Assembly (NCBI GenBank): GCA_017561155.1
Contig: JAFZDP010000005.1
Coordinates: forward strand, 1-51,853
Direction of reading: 5' to 3'
From: Bacteroidales bacterium
Lineage (GTDB): Bacteria; Bacteroidota; Bacteroidia; Bacteroidales; P3
DNA length: 51,853 nucleotides
The translations under genes were made by a program, and so were the position numbers. This document shows positions 36,968 through 45,350 of this stretch, piece by piece (the stretch's first letter is position 1; the number at the start of each line of letters is the position of its first letter). The notes beneath the pieces are model-generated. The model saw only the letters and a list, made by a program, of their open reading frames with translations, ran no database searches and had not been told where the DNA came from.

Positions 36968-38089
36968 ATGAAAAAAACATTTATACTTGCTACAATAGCA
37001 CTTATTTTCAACACAACATCGTGCAAATCTCAGATTTATTCACCCGAAGATGAACAACTTCGCAAAGAAATAGGACAAATGCTTCTTGTAGGATTTAGAG
37101 ATACAGAACTACAAACAGGCAGTTCCATATACAGAGATATTACCGAATACAACATTGGCGGTGTGATACTTTTCGAATACGATGCACCATCGCAAAGTCG
37201 ACCTAGAAACATAAACTCGAGGCTACAACTACAAAAACTTTGTAAAGATTTGCAACTACTTGCAAACGGAAATCTAATTATATCCATCGATCAAGAAGGT
37301 GGCAAAGTAAACAGACTTAAAAATCAATATGGATTTCCTCGATTTATTTCGGCTCAAGAAATGGGAATTGAAAACGATCCTGACACTACTATATTTTATG
37401 CAAATCGTACTGCTAAAACATTAAATTCTATGGGAATTAATGTCAACTTTGCTCCTTGTGTTGATATTAATTCTAATCCCAACTGTCCAATTATTGGTAA
37501 ATTAGGACGTAGTTTCTCTGCCGATCCGGATATGGTTATAAAACATGCTTCGATGTGGATAGAAGAACATAATCGCAACAATGTAATTTCTGTTATTAAA
37601 CATTTTCCCGGTCATGGTAGTTCAAAAAACGACACCCACTTAGGAATAGCCGACATCAGCAGCTCTTGGACTGAAAACGAACTTATACCTTTCCAATACT
37701 TTATAGATTTAAAAATGGTTGATGCCATCATGACTTCTCATGTATTCAATGCCAATATAGATTCTATATTTCCTGCTACTTTGTCGTACAACACACTGAC
37801 AAATCTACTACGAAACACTATGAAATTTGAAGGCGTAATAATAACCGACGACCTTGCCATGGGTGCTATGGTACAACATTATAGTTTGGAACAAATGCTT
37901 GAATTAGCTATTCTTGCAGGTGCTGACATGCTTTGTTTGTCGAACAACGGAAACAATTACGACCCGAACATTGTTCCTAAAGCTGTAGAAATAATATACA
38001 ACAAAGTTATAAACGGAAACATTTCTCGCGAAAGAATAACAGAGTCGTACAACAGAATACAACAACTTAAAGACAAACACCTACAATAA
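36968..38089 (+). CDS. Glycoside hydrolase family 3 lipoprotein, NagZ-like beta-N-acetylhexosaminidase
   Basis: A 373-residue protein from the ATG at 36968 (MKKTFILATIALIFNTTSCK). Cys 19 in the TTSC lipobox indicates a lipoprotein. The catalytic GH3 N-domain is complete: SIDQEGGKVNRLK, GRSFSADPDMV, KHFPGHGSSKNDTHLGIADI with the NagZ His/Asp loop, and ITDDLAMGAM with the nucleophile Asp. There is no C-terminal beta-lactamase-type or second GH3 domain, unlike larger relatives. It likely releases N-acetylglucosamine from peptidoglycan turnover products in the periplasm or outside. A secreted hypothetical gene follows after 17 bp. Confidence 0.9.
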   Translation: MKKTFILATIALIFNTTSCKSQIYSPEDEQLRKEIGQMLLVGFRDTELQTGSSIYRDITEYNIGGVILFEYDAPSQSRPRNINSRLQLQKLCKDLQLLANGNLIISIDQEGGKVNRLKNQYGFPRFISAQEMGIENDPDTTIFYANRTAKTLNSMGINVNFAPCVDINSNPNCPIIGKLGRSFSADPDMVIKHASMWIEEHNRNNVISVIKHFPGHGSSKNDTHLGIADISSSWTENELIPFQYFIDLKMVDAIMTSHVFNANIDSIFPATLSYNTLTNLLRNTMKFEGVIITDDLAMGAMVQHYSLEQMLELAILAGADMLCLSNNGNNYDPNIVPKAVEIIYNKVINGNISRERITESYNRIQQLKDKHLQ

Positions 38090-38106
38090 AAAAAACACCT
38101 GATTCT

Positions 38107-39012
38107 ATGATAAAGAAAATCTCGATATCGGTTGCTATGATATATATTATAGCCGGTTCGGCTCTAGGACAATACACCACAACTGGCTATCGTCTGAAAG
38201 GTAAAGTTGCCCGCTTGGAAACTAAAATGTATACCCAAACGAAGCAAGGAGAAAAACATCTTGTAAACGAAACTATAATAACATTCGACACTTTGGGCCG
38301 CATTACCGCTAAACAAGACATAAAACAAAACCTATATTATCAGTATAAATACCGCACCAACTCTACCCTATTGACACCCGACTCCATAGTGATAAAGTCA
38401 GACAATGAAAACGAAAGTGTTATAGCCATAAGCTACACCGCATCGGGAGAGAAAACATCTGAGATACAAATATCCGACAACGTAGCGATTAAAAGAACAG
38501 ACATAAGCTACGACAGCACAACAAACACAAAAACAGAAACTATAATACAACTACCCTCAAATACTCCTACACAACAAATAATATCCGTCTACGACCAAGA
38601 TGGTTGCAAGATTAAAGAATGTTTCTATGTGTACGATAACGATAATTATAACCATCCACGCATAACACACTCTATAGCATCTGTCTACGACATAGAATCC
38701 AATTTAATGCAAACCATAACCTATTCTTACAACGATGAAGGTGTGGTATCGAGATGCGTAGACACATACAACAAACGCGGAAAAGTAGAAACCCGAAATT
38801 GCTATACCGAAGACGATTTTCTTTTCCAAAGTCAAACATCGAAATACGACAAACACAACAACTTGAAGAAAAACAGTACAACCTACAACTCCGAAGACGA
38901 AAGCATAACAAACACCACAACCTCTAAATACCAATACGACCATTACGGCAATTGGATCGAACTAAAATTTATGCAATATACCACCGAGAGAAATATAATA
39001 TACTACGAATAA
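38107..39012 (+). CDS. Secreted protein with RHS/YD-like repeats
   Basis: A 301-residue protein with a signal peptide (MIKKISISVAMIYIIAGSALGQ). The mature part consists of short strand-turn-strand repeats with patterns such as FDTLGRITAKQ, YNDEGVVSRCVDTYNKRGKVETRN and KYDKHNNLKKNSTTYNSEDE. These resemble YD/RHS-like repeats (MORN-like in shape) common in Bacteroidales secreted proteins. No enzyme motif, lipobox or T9SS domain is seen. It follows the GH3 gene by 17 bp and is probably co-transcribed. Its function is unknown. Confidence 0.65.
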   Translation: MIKKISISVAMIYIIAGSALGQYTTTGYRLKGKVARLETKMYTQTKQGEKHLVNETIITFDTLGRITAKQDIKQNLYYQYKYRTNSTLLTPDSIVIKSDNENESVIAISYTASGEKTSEIQISDNVAIKRTDISYDSTTNTKTETIIQLPSNTPTQQIISVYDQDGCKIKECFYVYDNDNYNHPRITHSIASVYDIESNLMQTITYSYNDEGVVSRCVDTYNKRGKVETRNCYTEDDFLFQSQTSKYDKHNNLKKNSTTYNSEDESITNTTTSKYQYDHYGNWIELKFMQYTTERNIIYYE

Positions 39013-39035
39013 GATTTTCCGGCACCAATATTAAG

Positions 39036-39090
39036 CAACTTCTAAAATTCCGACAAACTACTTGTATGTTTTAGAAGTTGTTCTATCTTT
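39036..39090. terminator. Bidirectional terminator between converging genes
   Basis: CAACTTCTAAAA (39036-39047) pairs perfectly with TTTTAGAAGTTG (39069-39080). The plus-strand tail is TTCTATCTTT. The stem lies between the ends of two converging genes. Confidence 0.75.
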
Positions 39091-39667
39091 CGTAGTAGCA
39101 CATTAGTTTAAATGGATTCAACAGACCATCTTTTTCAAGTTCATAAAATAGTTGTTCGTACAACACTATAGATAATCCATCTGTAATTTTGAAAGTTGTT
39201 TTACTCGGACATTTCCATGTATAATCACATTCTGCCACATAGCATTGTTTCCCATCAATCACTCTTTCGCTCAATATACACCCGTTCAATAATATTGCAC
39301 CCTCTTTTTCCGGAGAATTAAAAGCATAGTCGACATCACCATTCCAAGCCATTTTACCCAATTGGTTATTTTCAAATCGTGCTTTAATTTTAGGTGTAAT
39401 CCAATTATCTGAATGCATATAAACCGTATCCTTATCCGTAACTAGCATCTTAAAATTTGCATACGCAGCATCCTTACAATACAGTGAACCTATACTGCAT
39501 ATACCAAGATGCAAAGTCAAAATACTAGCTTTCTCATACAACGAGATTGGTTGCCCTTTTGCTATTTTTTCTACACACCCTCTTTGAACATCCGAGAAAA
39601 GCCAATAACATCCGTTTCCTATTATTAGTAAGATAATTATAATTGATACGATTATAATTCTTTTCAT
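39083..39667 (-). CDS. Membrane-anchored protein of unknown function
   Basis: A 194-residue protein with an N-terminal hydrophobic stretch (MKRIIIVSIIIILLIIGNG) that acts as signal anchor or a poor lipoprotein signal (Cys 20). The rest is a soluble domain probably rich in beta strand, with several Cys (CVEKIAKG, GICSIGSLYCKDA, CILSERVIDGKQCYVAECDYTWKC). I do not recognise the family. It is 24 bp downstream of the small M23 peptidase gene, so both may act in the envelope. Confidence 0.6.
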   Translation of the reverse strand: MKRIIIVSIIIILLIIGNGCYWLFSDVQRGCVEKIAKGQPISLYEKASILTLHLGICSIGSLYCKDAAYANFKMLVTDKDTVYMHSDNWITPKIKARFENNQLGKMAWNGDVDYAFNSPEKEGAILLNGCILSERVIDGKQCYVAECDYTWKCPSKTTFKITDGLSIVLYEQLFYELEKDGLLNPFKLMCYYER

Positions 39668-39691
39668 TGCATATTTTAAAAATCCATAACC

Positions 39692-40216
39692 TCATTTCCC
39701 ATTTTCTTCCAAATAATCAATAGGATTCAAGTAAAACATTTTCAAGTGTCCAAGCGGAGCATCATCTATTCGCCAAGGATAAGGTATTTTAGTAACTATA
39801 GAATAATGCAAATGAGCAGGCGTAGTGGCAGCATTTCCGGTATTACCTACTGTGCCAATCTCTGTATTTTGAGTAACAAAGGCCAATGGACGTGTCTTCA
39901 CTTCGTCTAAATGAGCATAATAATGTATTCTCCATTTAGGTCCGAGTATTGTAACAAACTTACCGCTTTTTTTACCATCGGATGTAAAAAGTACTATCCC
40001 CACAGTAGAAGAATGCACACTTGTACCTTTCTTGGCAAATATATCTACACCCCTATGCACTCCGGAAGATCCCCAACCCGGATACCAAAAAGTTTCGTGA
40101 TTGTAGCTATTCCAACCTGCTCCAACTACAGGCATCTTTAAATTTTGCGGTATCAGCAATCCTATTACTATAATTGCCAACACTGCTATAAACGTTCTTT
40201 TAATCCATTTTTTCAT
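39692..40216 (-). CDS. Small M23-family peptidase
   Basis: A 174-residue protein from the ATG at 40216 (MKKWIKRTFIAVLAIIVIGL), with an N-terminal membrane span and a compact M23 domain. Zinc ligands are in HRGVDIFAKKGT and HLHYSIV; the peptidase loop YYAHLDEV is present. It should cut peptidoglycan cross-links or related peptides from the inner membrane surface. It is shorter than the M23 protein at 16310, lacking a coiled coil. The next gene downstream (24 bp) encodes a membrane-anchored protein of unknown function. Confidence 0.85.
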   Translation of the reverse strand: MKKWIKRTFIAVLAIIVIGLLIPQNLKMPVVGAGWNSYNHETFWYPGWGSSGVHRGVDIFAKKGTSVHSSTVGIVLFTSDGKKSGKFVTILGPKWRIHYYAHLDEVKTRPLAFVTQNTEIGTVGNTGNAATTPAHLHYSIVTKIPYPWRIDDAPLGHLKMFYLNPIDYLEENGK

Positions 40217-40329
40217 ATCACAATTATTCTCACAATTGGACAAATACTATAAAATTTACGACTTTGTTCTAATCATCACCGTACTTTCATAATAAGTATT
40301 CCAATTCTTTTTTTTACAAGACGACTCTT

Positions 40330-41349
40330 CTATATAAATTCCCAATGCCCGTTTTTGTCCGACCCTATGCGTTTAATAATAGTACCATTTAGTTTCTTAA
40401 TATATCTGGCTACTGTAGCACGCCCCAAGTTCAACACTTGAGCATATTCATCGTATGTATATTCCGGATGCTCTTTTATAAGTTCTAATAGTCGACATTC
40501 CGTTGGGGACAATTTTGTATAAGTCTTTACAATATCATTTACAGTATCATTTTTAACATCATTGATACTATTTTGATACTGTAAAATCCTATTTTCAAGG
40601 TTCGCAATATGATGTAACATCATTGCATTTTGTATTATAGAACTATCTTCTTTTTCTCTACTGTCAATCAAAGCTTGTATATAATCAACTTTTGTTTCTT
40701 TTGTCACAATCGAGGGTATTAATCCCAATTGTCGTTGTATTATATTCATAAGCAACCGCGAGGTCCGTCCATTGCCATCTACCCATGGATGTATGGTAAC
40801 GAGTCTAAAATGAGCCTCGAAACTCAATCTATAACATTGTGCTATATCTTTTTTATTTATTGATTTTAATTCGGCGTTAAGCCAATTGCAGAAATCTATA
40901 GTAGCTTTGCGTACTTTTGAAAATGCCATATAGCTATTGCCTCCTATCCCTGCACTTACATTGCATAAGCGTAACTCACCCTTCGATGAATCGAAATTAC
41001 CTCCCAACACAGAATATTCACTACCTGTACATCGCATCACTTTGGCCGACAACTCACACAAAAATTCGACACTATAAGGTTTAGATTCCTTTATCCATTC
41101 AAAGCCGAATAGATAAGCGTTTTTAAGATCGACGTTCATCATCTGCTCATTCACACTTCTGCCTTTGACAGCAATACCTTCATCAAACAATAATTGATTC
41201 TCTATCTCTGTAATAGTAGAACCCTCTATAGCTGTAGAATGAGTAACAATCGAATATAGGTAGAATTTATCATAATCAACTTGATGTTCTATACCCGAAG
41301 CAACATATCTTTCTATCGTTTTTACTAATTTCTTATCTATTTCGTTCAT
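40330..41349 (-). CDS. Fic-domain protein with N-terminal inhibitory helix and C-terminal wHTH
   Basis: A 339-residue protein from the ATG at 41349 (MNEIDKKLVKTIERYVAS). The inhibitory motif (S/T)xxxE(G/N) is present at 38-43 as STAIEG, so it belongs to the self-inhibited class II Fic enzymes. The Fic motif is HPWVDGNGRTSRLL (187-200), with Trp in place of the common Phe and all catalytic residues intact. Residues about 285-339 form a winged helix (YDEYAQVLNLGRATVARYIKKL). Fic enzymes transfer AMP to hydroxyl side chains. This one is part of an accessory cluster with DUF1016 nucleases and a second Fic gene. Confidence 0.88.
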   Translation of the reverse strand: MNEIDKKLVKTIERYVASGIEHQVDYDKFYLYSIVTHSTAIEGSTITEIENQLLFDEGIAVKGRSVNEQMMNVDLKNAYLFGFEWIKESKPYSVEFLCELSAKVMRCTGSEYSVLGGNFDSSKGELRLCNVSAGIGGNSYMAFSKVRKATIDFCNWLNAELKSINKKDIAQCYRLSFEAHFRLVTIHPWVDGNGRTSRLLMNIIQRQLGLIPSIVTKETKVDYIQALIDSREKEDSSIIQNAMMLHHIANLENRILQYQNSINDVKNDTVNDIVKTYTKLSPTECRLLELIKEHPEYTYDEYAQVLNLGRATVARYIKKLNGTIIKRIGSDKNGHWEFI

Positions 41350-41482
41350 TGTTCTTTTATTTACACGATTGTTGCAACACCCTTGCAATGATGATAACTA
41401 AAGATTAATCATATTATTATAACACATTCGAAAAAAATTAATTTTCGGAACATTAACTTTAGGCAATTACTAAAAATTGCCA

Positions 41483-42505
41483 TTAGTCTATATGCTTTTC
41501 TACTGCCATTTTCACATTATTAACTTCATCTATCAACTGTGCTTGCGTAGGTAAATATAATTGATATTCTCTTGCAAGTATAGTTTTATTATCTTCCGGC
41601 AAAGTCATTTTCACTACAGTATCATTTTTACTTGTTCCAAGTAATATACCGATGGTAGGATTTTCTTCCGGTAATTTTTCACATCTGTCATAATAGTTTA
41701 CATACATCTGTAGTTGTCCCAAATCTTGATGCGTAAGTTTACCATTCTTCAATTCTATTACTACGAAACATCTAAGCAGACGATTATAAAATACCAAATC
41801 GGCAAAAAACTCATCATCTTCCAACAATATCCTTTTTTGTCTTGCCACAAAAGAAAACCCATTGCCCATTTCTAGCAAAAAGTCTGCTATATGCGAAATT
41901 ATAGCTTCTTCTAGATCTTTCTCGTAATACGATGCCTTTTTCTCCAAACCTAAAAACTCCAATACCATAGGATCTTTTATAATTTCTTGCGGACTTTGAG
42001 GTAAACGCTCTTTACGAGCAACAGCCAATACAGCTTCTTTGTCGTTGCTCAATAGTAAGCGTTCATATAATTGTGAATTTATTTGCCGTTCAGTTTCTCT
42101 TGCAGTCCATCCATTATTTACAGACTCCAACTCGTAATATTCTCGTTTGCAGGGATCGTCAATTTGTATAAGCAATCTATATTGAGTCCAATTCAATTGT
42201 GAACGCAGTGCGTTCACAATTGGATAAAGACGATAAAATTGTCTACAAAAAGCCAATTGTCTATATGAAAACCCACTACCATAATTGGGTTCCAATTCCG
42301 AAGCAAGATTTTTTATAAGATACGTTCCATAATCGGCTCGTTCCTTACCTTGCTGTTCTTCTTCAAAAATACGCTGTCCTATATTCCAATACATCTGCAC
42401 TCGACAAAAATCTACACTTCGTACTGCCGCACTCCGCGACGTATTGATTATATTTATTACATCATCTAAAAAGACATTTCGTATATCGGTATTCTTTTCT
42501 TTCAT
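41483..42505 (-). CDS. DUF1016/YhcG-family PD-(D/E)XK nuclease protein
   Basis: A 340-residue protein of full family length. The N-terminal DUF1016_N part (about 10-150) has YWNIGQRIFEEEQQGKERADYG and FSYRQLAFCRQFYRLYP. The C-terminal nuclease part (about 170-335) has FLLEMGNGFSFVARQKRI, LLEDDEFFADLVFYN, LRCFVVIELKNGKLTHQDLGQLQMYVNYYD. The conserved D-x(n)-E-x-K is seen as DLVFYN...VIELKNG. The family is a predicted DNA nuclease of unclear role, frequent in accessory DNA. A 14-bp-arm palindrome is built into the coding sequence at 42194-42222. Confidence 0.9.
   Translation of the reverse strand: MKEKNTDIRNVFLDDVINIINTSRSAAVRSVDFCRVQMYWNIGQRIFEEEQQGKERADYGTYLIKNLASELEPNYGSGFSYRQLAFCRQFYRLYPIVNALRSQLNWTQYRLLIQIDDPCKREYYELESVNNGWTARETERQINSQLYERLLLSNDKEAVLAVARKERLPQSPQEIIKDPMVLEFLGLEKKASYYEKDLEEAIISHIADFLLEMGNGFSFVARQKRILLEDDEFFADLVFYNRLLRCFVVIELKNGKLTHQDLGQLQMYVNYYDRCEKLPEENPTIGILLGTSKNDTVVKMTLPEDNKTILAREYQLYLPTQAQLIDEVNNVKMAVEKHID
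42194..42222. repeat. Perfect palindrome inside the YhcG-family gene
   Basis: CAATTGTGAACGCA and TGCGTTCACAATTG are perfect 14 bp arms around a single G. It codes for the segment just after the conserved RQFY of the DUF1016 N-domain. Confidence 0.85.
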
Positions 42506-42572
42506 CGTTACAAATATTATACCATTGCTTTACAGACTATAGAACGAACTACACCCAAAAATATTTTTCTGT

Positions 42573-43217
42573 CTACCCCTTAAATGCTTCTATCATTCTT
42601 TTTATTGCTTCAAAAGCCATATCATCAACCGCATTGAGCGCCTCTCTATATCCTACATCAGGATTCATAACTTCGTCATTATTCATGATAGTAATAGAGT
42701 CCACATGCTTTTTAAGTTCTTGAAGACCCTCTTCGGATTGTCTCTTTCTAAATGCACCTTCAAATGAAAAAGGCATCGTTACAACTGCTCCAACATGTAT
42801 CTTACTTTTACCATCATCATCGGTAATACTTTTGGCAATTTCTGCCACCACAGGTGCTGCACCCGTTCCTGTGCCACCTCCCATGCCGGCAACAATGAAA
42901 AGCATCTTTGTATTGGGCATAATAATCTTCTTTATCTCTTCTCTACGTTCTATAGCCATATTTTTAGCTACTTCGAGTTTATTTCCCGCTCCTAACCCTG
43001 TATCTCCCAACTGTATTTTAGCAGGCACAGGACTCCGTTCCAAACTTATACCATCTGAATTACATACAATAAGATCCATATCTGTAACTCCTTCTCTGTA
43101 TATATGATCTACCATATTGCAACCACAGCCGCCTATGCCTATCACCTTAATAGGATTAGATAATTCTTCAGTAAGTTCATACTCTGCCAAATTGTTTTTT
43201 AATGTGTTTTTTCTCAT
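42573..43217 (-). CDS. FtsZ GTPase-domain-only protein (truncated FtsZ paralogue)
   Basis: A 214-residue protein clearly related to FtsZ: GIGGCGCNMVDHIY, NSDGISLERS, the tubulin/FtsZ signature MGGGTGTGAAPVVAEIAK (from 112), TMPFSFEG, and HVDSITIMNNDE. Usual FtsZ is 320-480 residues or longer. This one ends within the core helix H7 (FEAIKRMIEAFKG), before the T7 loop whose acidic residues complete GTP hydrolysis in the next subunit, and before the C-terminal domain and tail. No continuation is seen in other frames. Either it is the remnant of a broken gene or a GTP-binding subunit able to bind only one end of an FtsZ filament. It sits between two DUF1016 genes. Confidence 0.85.
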   Translation of the reverse strand: MRKNTLKNNLAEYELTEELSNPIKVIGIGGCGCNMVDHIYREGVTDMDLIVCNSDGISLERSPVPAKIQLGDTGLGAGNKLEVAKNMAIERREEIKKIIMPNTKMLFIVAGMGGGTGTGAAPVVAEIAKSITDDDGKSKIHVGAVVTMPFSFEGAFRKRQSEEGLQELKKHVDSITIMNNDEVMNPDVGYREALNAVDDMAFEAIKRMIEAFKG

Positions 43218-43376
43218 ATTGCCTATATCTTTAATTCTTATACAAATACCTAATATTCAGAAATTAGAATCATTTGATATTTCTTCTATAACCCATAAAA
43301 ATTATTTTTATATCAAGATTGTCCTATCGGATGAATTTCTCATAAGTCATCTATATGTAATTTCTTCATAGTAATT

Positions 43377-43760
43377 TTATCTATGATTCTCAAATGGCAA
43401 GAGCATCTTGGTATTAATCTCGCTAACTGTAGTTAGCGATTCTTCCTCTCTTATTTCGCTAACCGCAGTTAGCGATTTTAAATCATCACACCAAGTTTCA
43501 TAAAACTGACGCATAAATTTGATGTTAGCAGCTGAAAATCCACGAAGTCCGGGCAATTCTCTTTGTAGTTGTTGACTAATAGTTTCAATAGCACCTTTAC
43601 CCCAAAAACCATTTCTGGAATTTTTGGAAACATATTTACCAATACCATAATACAGAGACAATTGTTCTCTATTTACAGAAGATATTGCACGATACTGACT
43701 ACTCAATATTGCCTCTTTTATTACTTGCACCTCTTCGGTATATTTTTGCAAATCGTCCAT
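43377..43760 (-). pseudogene. Truncated DUF1016 N-domain protein
   Basis: A 127-residue frame starting MDDLQKYTEEVQVIKEAI. It has the DUF1016_N marks LYYGIGKYVSKNSRNGFWGKGAIETISQQL and GFSAANIKFMRQFYETW. It then runs through a duplicated 36-bp element (LTAVSEI...LTTVSEI) and stops after FENHR. The C-terminal PD-(D/E)XK nuclease of the full family (as in the gene at 41483) is missing. It is probably a decayed gene, but could be expressed as an N-domain-only protein. The palindromes at 43420-43475 are located at the same place as the one in the full gene. Confidence 0.7.
43420..43475. repeat. Two palindromes in a 36-bp direct repeat
   Basis: TCGCTAACT/AGTTAGCGA (43420-43439) and TCGCTAAC/GTTAGCGA (43456-43475) are 36 bp apart, in frame within the truncated DUF1016 gene. 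Three of the 20 palindrome bases differ or are central. Confidence 0.85.
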
Positions 43761-43911
43761 ATTGCCTATTATTTTATATTTATAACGTTATCAGTAATAT
43801 CATAATATAACTACTTCTAAAATTATCCCATATATATTAGAACATAACATATACATGACACACTGACACCATTTTAATTCCGGTATGTAAATTCAAACCT
43901 ATTCTTAGCTG

Positions 43912-45087
43912 TTACTTATCCTTATTAAGTTCACCATACAAAGCCAGACCTTTGGGAGTTAACAAATATTTCTGTCTTGGATGTCGAGGTTTGTCCGGAT
44001 AACGCATACATATATATCCCTCCTTAATAGCAGGATTAAGATGGTATTCCAAAAAATTGGGGCGATGTTTCAACACCAACGCTTCCATTAATTGAGATAT
44101 AGAATATTCTCCAATACCAATAAGTCTCACCAAGTTTATAATTGAAGCATTGCTTGTATGCAAAAGATCCGATACTTGTTCGGGTACTTGTTCGGGTACT
44201 TGTTCGGGTATACCATCAATACTTGTCTGTTCCATCATTTTAGGCTGTACCTTCCATTCCTTGGTTGGATGAATATACAAATATCTATTTCGCAAATCCC
44301 ACTGTTCGCCCAATAGCAAATTACGGAAAAAACGTTCTAAATATTCCGGGCTATAATCTATATCAAGCACTGCACTACGAAAGTTGGCACGTACCAAAGC
44401 ATTACGAAAATACCAAGAATGTTCGGCAAACATATCATTTTTCACTTTGAATCCGATACTTCTCAAATAAAGTATAGAGAAAACAGCTGTTGTACGCGTG
44501 TTACCTTCTCTAAAAGGATGTATTTGCCATATACCTGATACAAAACTAGAAATATGACTTATCAGAGCATCCGACGAGATACCTTTATAGCTAAAACTAC
44601 GTTCCCTGTCTATATCATGTTCCAAAGCTCTATACAAGTCTTCCCAATTAAGGTAATGTACAGTATCATAATTCAGCACCCATTCTTTTTTAGTTATATC
44701 ATAATCTCGCACATTTCCTGCATGTTTAAACACCCCTTCAAATATTCTTCTATGCAAAGCTATGTATCCTTTTGCACTAAAATCAAAAGCATCTGTAGAA
44801 AGAATTTTAGTTATATTCGCCGACACTTTATCCGCTTCTTGTTTTTCATCTGCCTCCGATTCCTTATGTGTTTTAGATAGGTAATAAGTTTTTATAAGCT
44901 CGCGTACCTCATCTATACCTATCTCTCCTTCTATATGTTTGCGAGCAGTGTTTTTCAGATATTCCGATGTTTGCAAACCATCTACAGCCTGCAAGCCTAT
45001 AGCAGTTCGCCATATTGCTGCCTTTTCTTTTTTATCAGGTTCCCCTTGCTTTACGTATTCATCAAAATCCAGATAGCCGGCTTTCAT
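43912..45087 (-). CDS. Fic-domain protein with VbhA-like N-terminus, PEQV hinge and C-terminal wHTH
   Basis: A 391-residue protein. Residues 22-70 resemble the VbhA-type antitoxin helix region, but the inhibitory motif is altered (LQAVDG instead of SxxxEG). The Fic motif HPFREGNTRT (190-199) keeps the catalytic His, acidic Glu and Arg. GIWQIHPF and MFAEHSWYFRNAL are typical of the DUF4172-free Fic/DOC type with fused antitoxin. Near residues 300-312 is a PEQV repeat coded by three 12-bp copies. The last 70 residues form a winged helix (SISQLMEALVLKHRPNFLEYHL). It likely AMPylates an unknown protein and may regulate its own gene. An inverted repeat lies in its upstream region. Confidence 0.86.
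   Translation of the reverse strand: MKAGYLDFDEYVKQGEPDKKEKAAIWRTAIGLQAVDGLQTSEYLKNTARKHIEGEIGIDEVRELIKTYYLSKTHKESEADEKQEADKVSANITKILSTDAFDFSAKGYIALHRRIFEGVFKHAGNVRDYDITKKEWVLNYDTVHYLNWEDLYRALEHDIDRERSFSYKGISSDALISHISSFVSGIWQIHPFREGNTRTTAVFSILYLRSIGFKVKNDMFAEHSWYFRNALVRANFRSAVLDIDYSPEYLERFFRNLLLGEQWDLRNRYLYIHPTKEWKVQPKMMEQTSIDGIPEQVPEQVPEQVSDLLHTSNASIINLVRLIGIGEYSISQLMEALVLKHRPNFLEYHLNPAIKEGYICMRYPDKPRHPRQKYLLTPKGLALYGELNKDK
44173..44208 (-). repeat. Three 12-bp in-frame copies (PEQV)
   Basis: ACTTGTTCGGGT occurs three times without interruption. It codes for PEQV copies in the linker between the Fic domain and the winged helix. Slippage would change the linker by four residues without a frameshift. 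Confidence 0.9.
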
Positions 45088-45350
45088 ATTTTATTTGCTT
45101 ATATTGTTTTGTCTAAAATATCTATTTTCAAATGTAAAATCACAAAAATAAACGCACTATCACCAAAAATATTTTCCTTTAGTCCTGTTCTTTGCTACTA
45201 CCATATATCTAAACAAATTACCCCATATATCTCACCCACACAACATATATATGTTAGCACGGTAAGATATATGGGATAAAAAAGTTTGATATATATCTAA
45301 AATTCGCAGATATTATCTACTCGAACAAAATCATATCAGACTTTTCATAT
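45088..45350. promoter_or_regulatory. Regulatory region upstream of the Fic gene, with operator-like inverted repeat
   Basis: CCCATATATCT (45222-45232) pairs with AGATATATGGG (45265-45275), and a third half-copy CCATATATCT lies at 45201-45210. A -7-like TATTTTTG box read on the minus strand is at 45143-45150, 56 bp before the Fic ATG. The arrangement resembles an operator for a DNA-binding protein, possibly the Fic protein's own winged helix. Confidence 0.45.

Noticed and set aside
43377-43760. Frameshift joining the truncated DUF1016 gene to a nuclease part
   Set aside because: The DNA between its stop and the FtsZ-like gene contains no piece resembling the PD-(D/E)XK domain in any frame that I can see.
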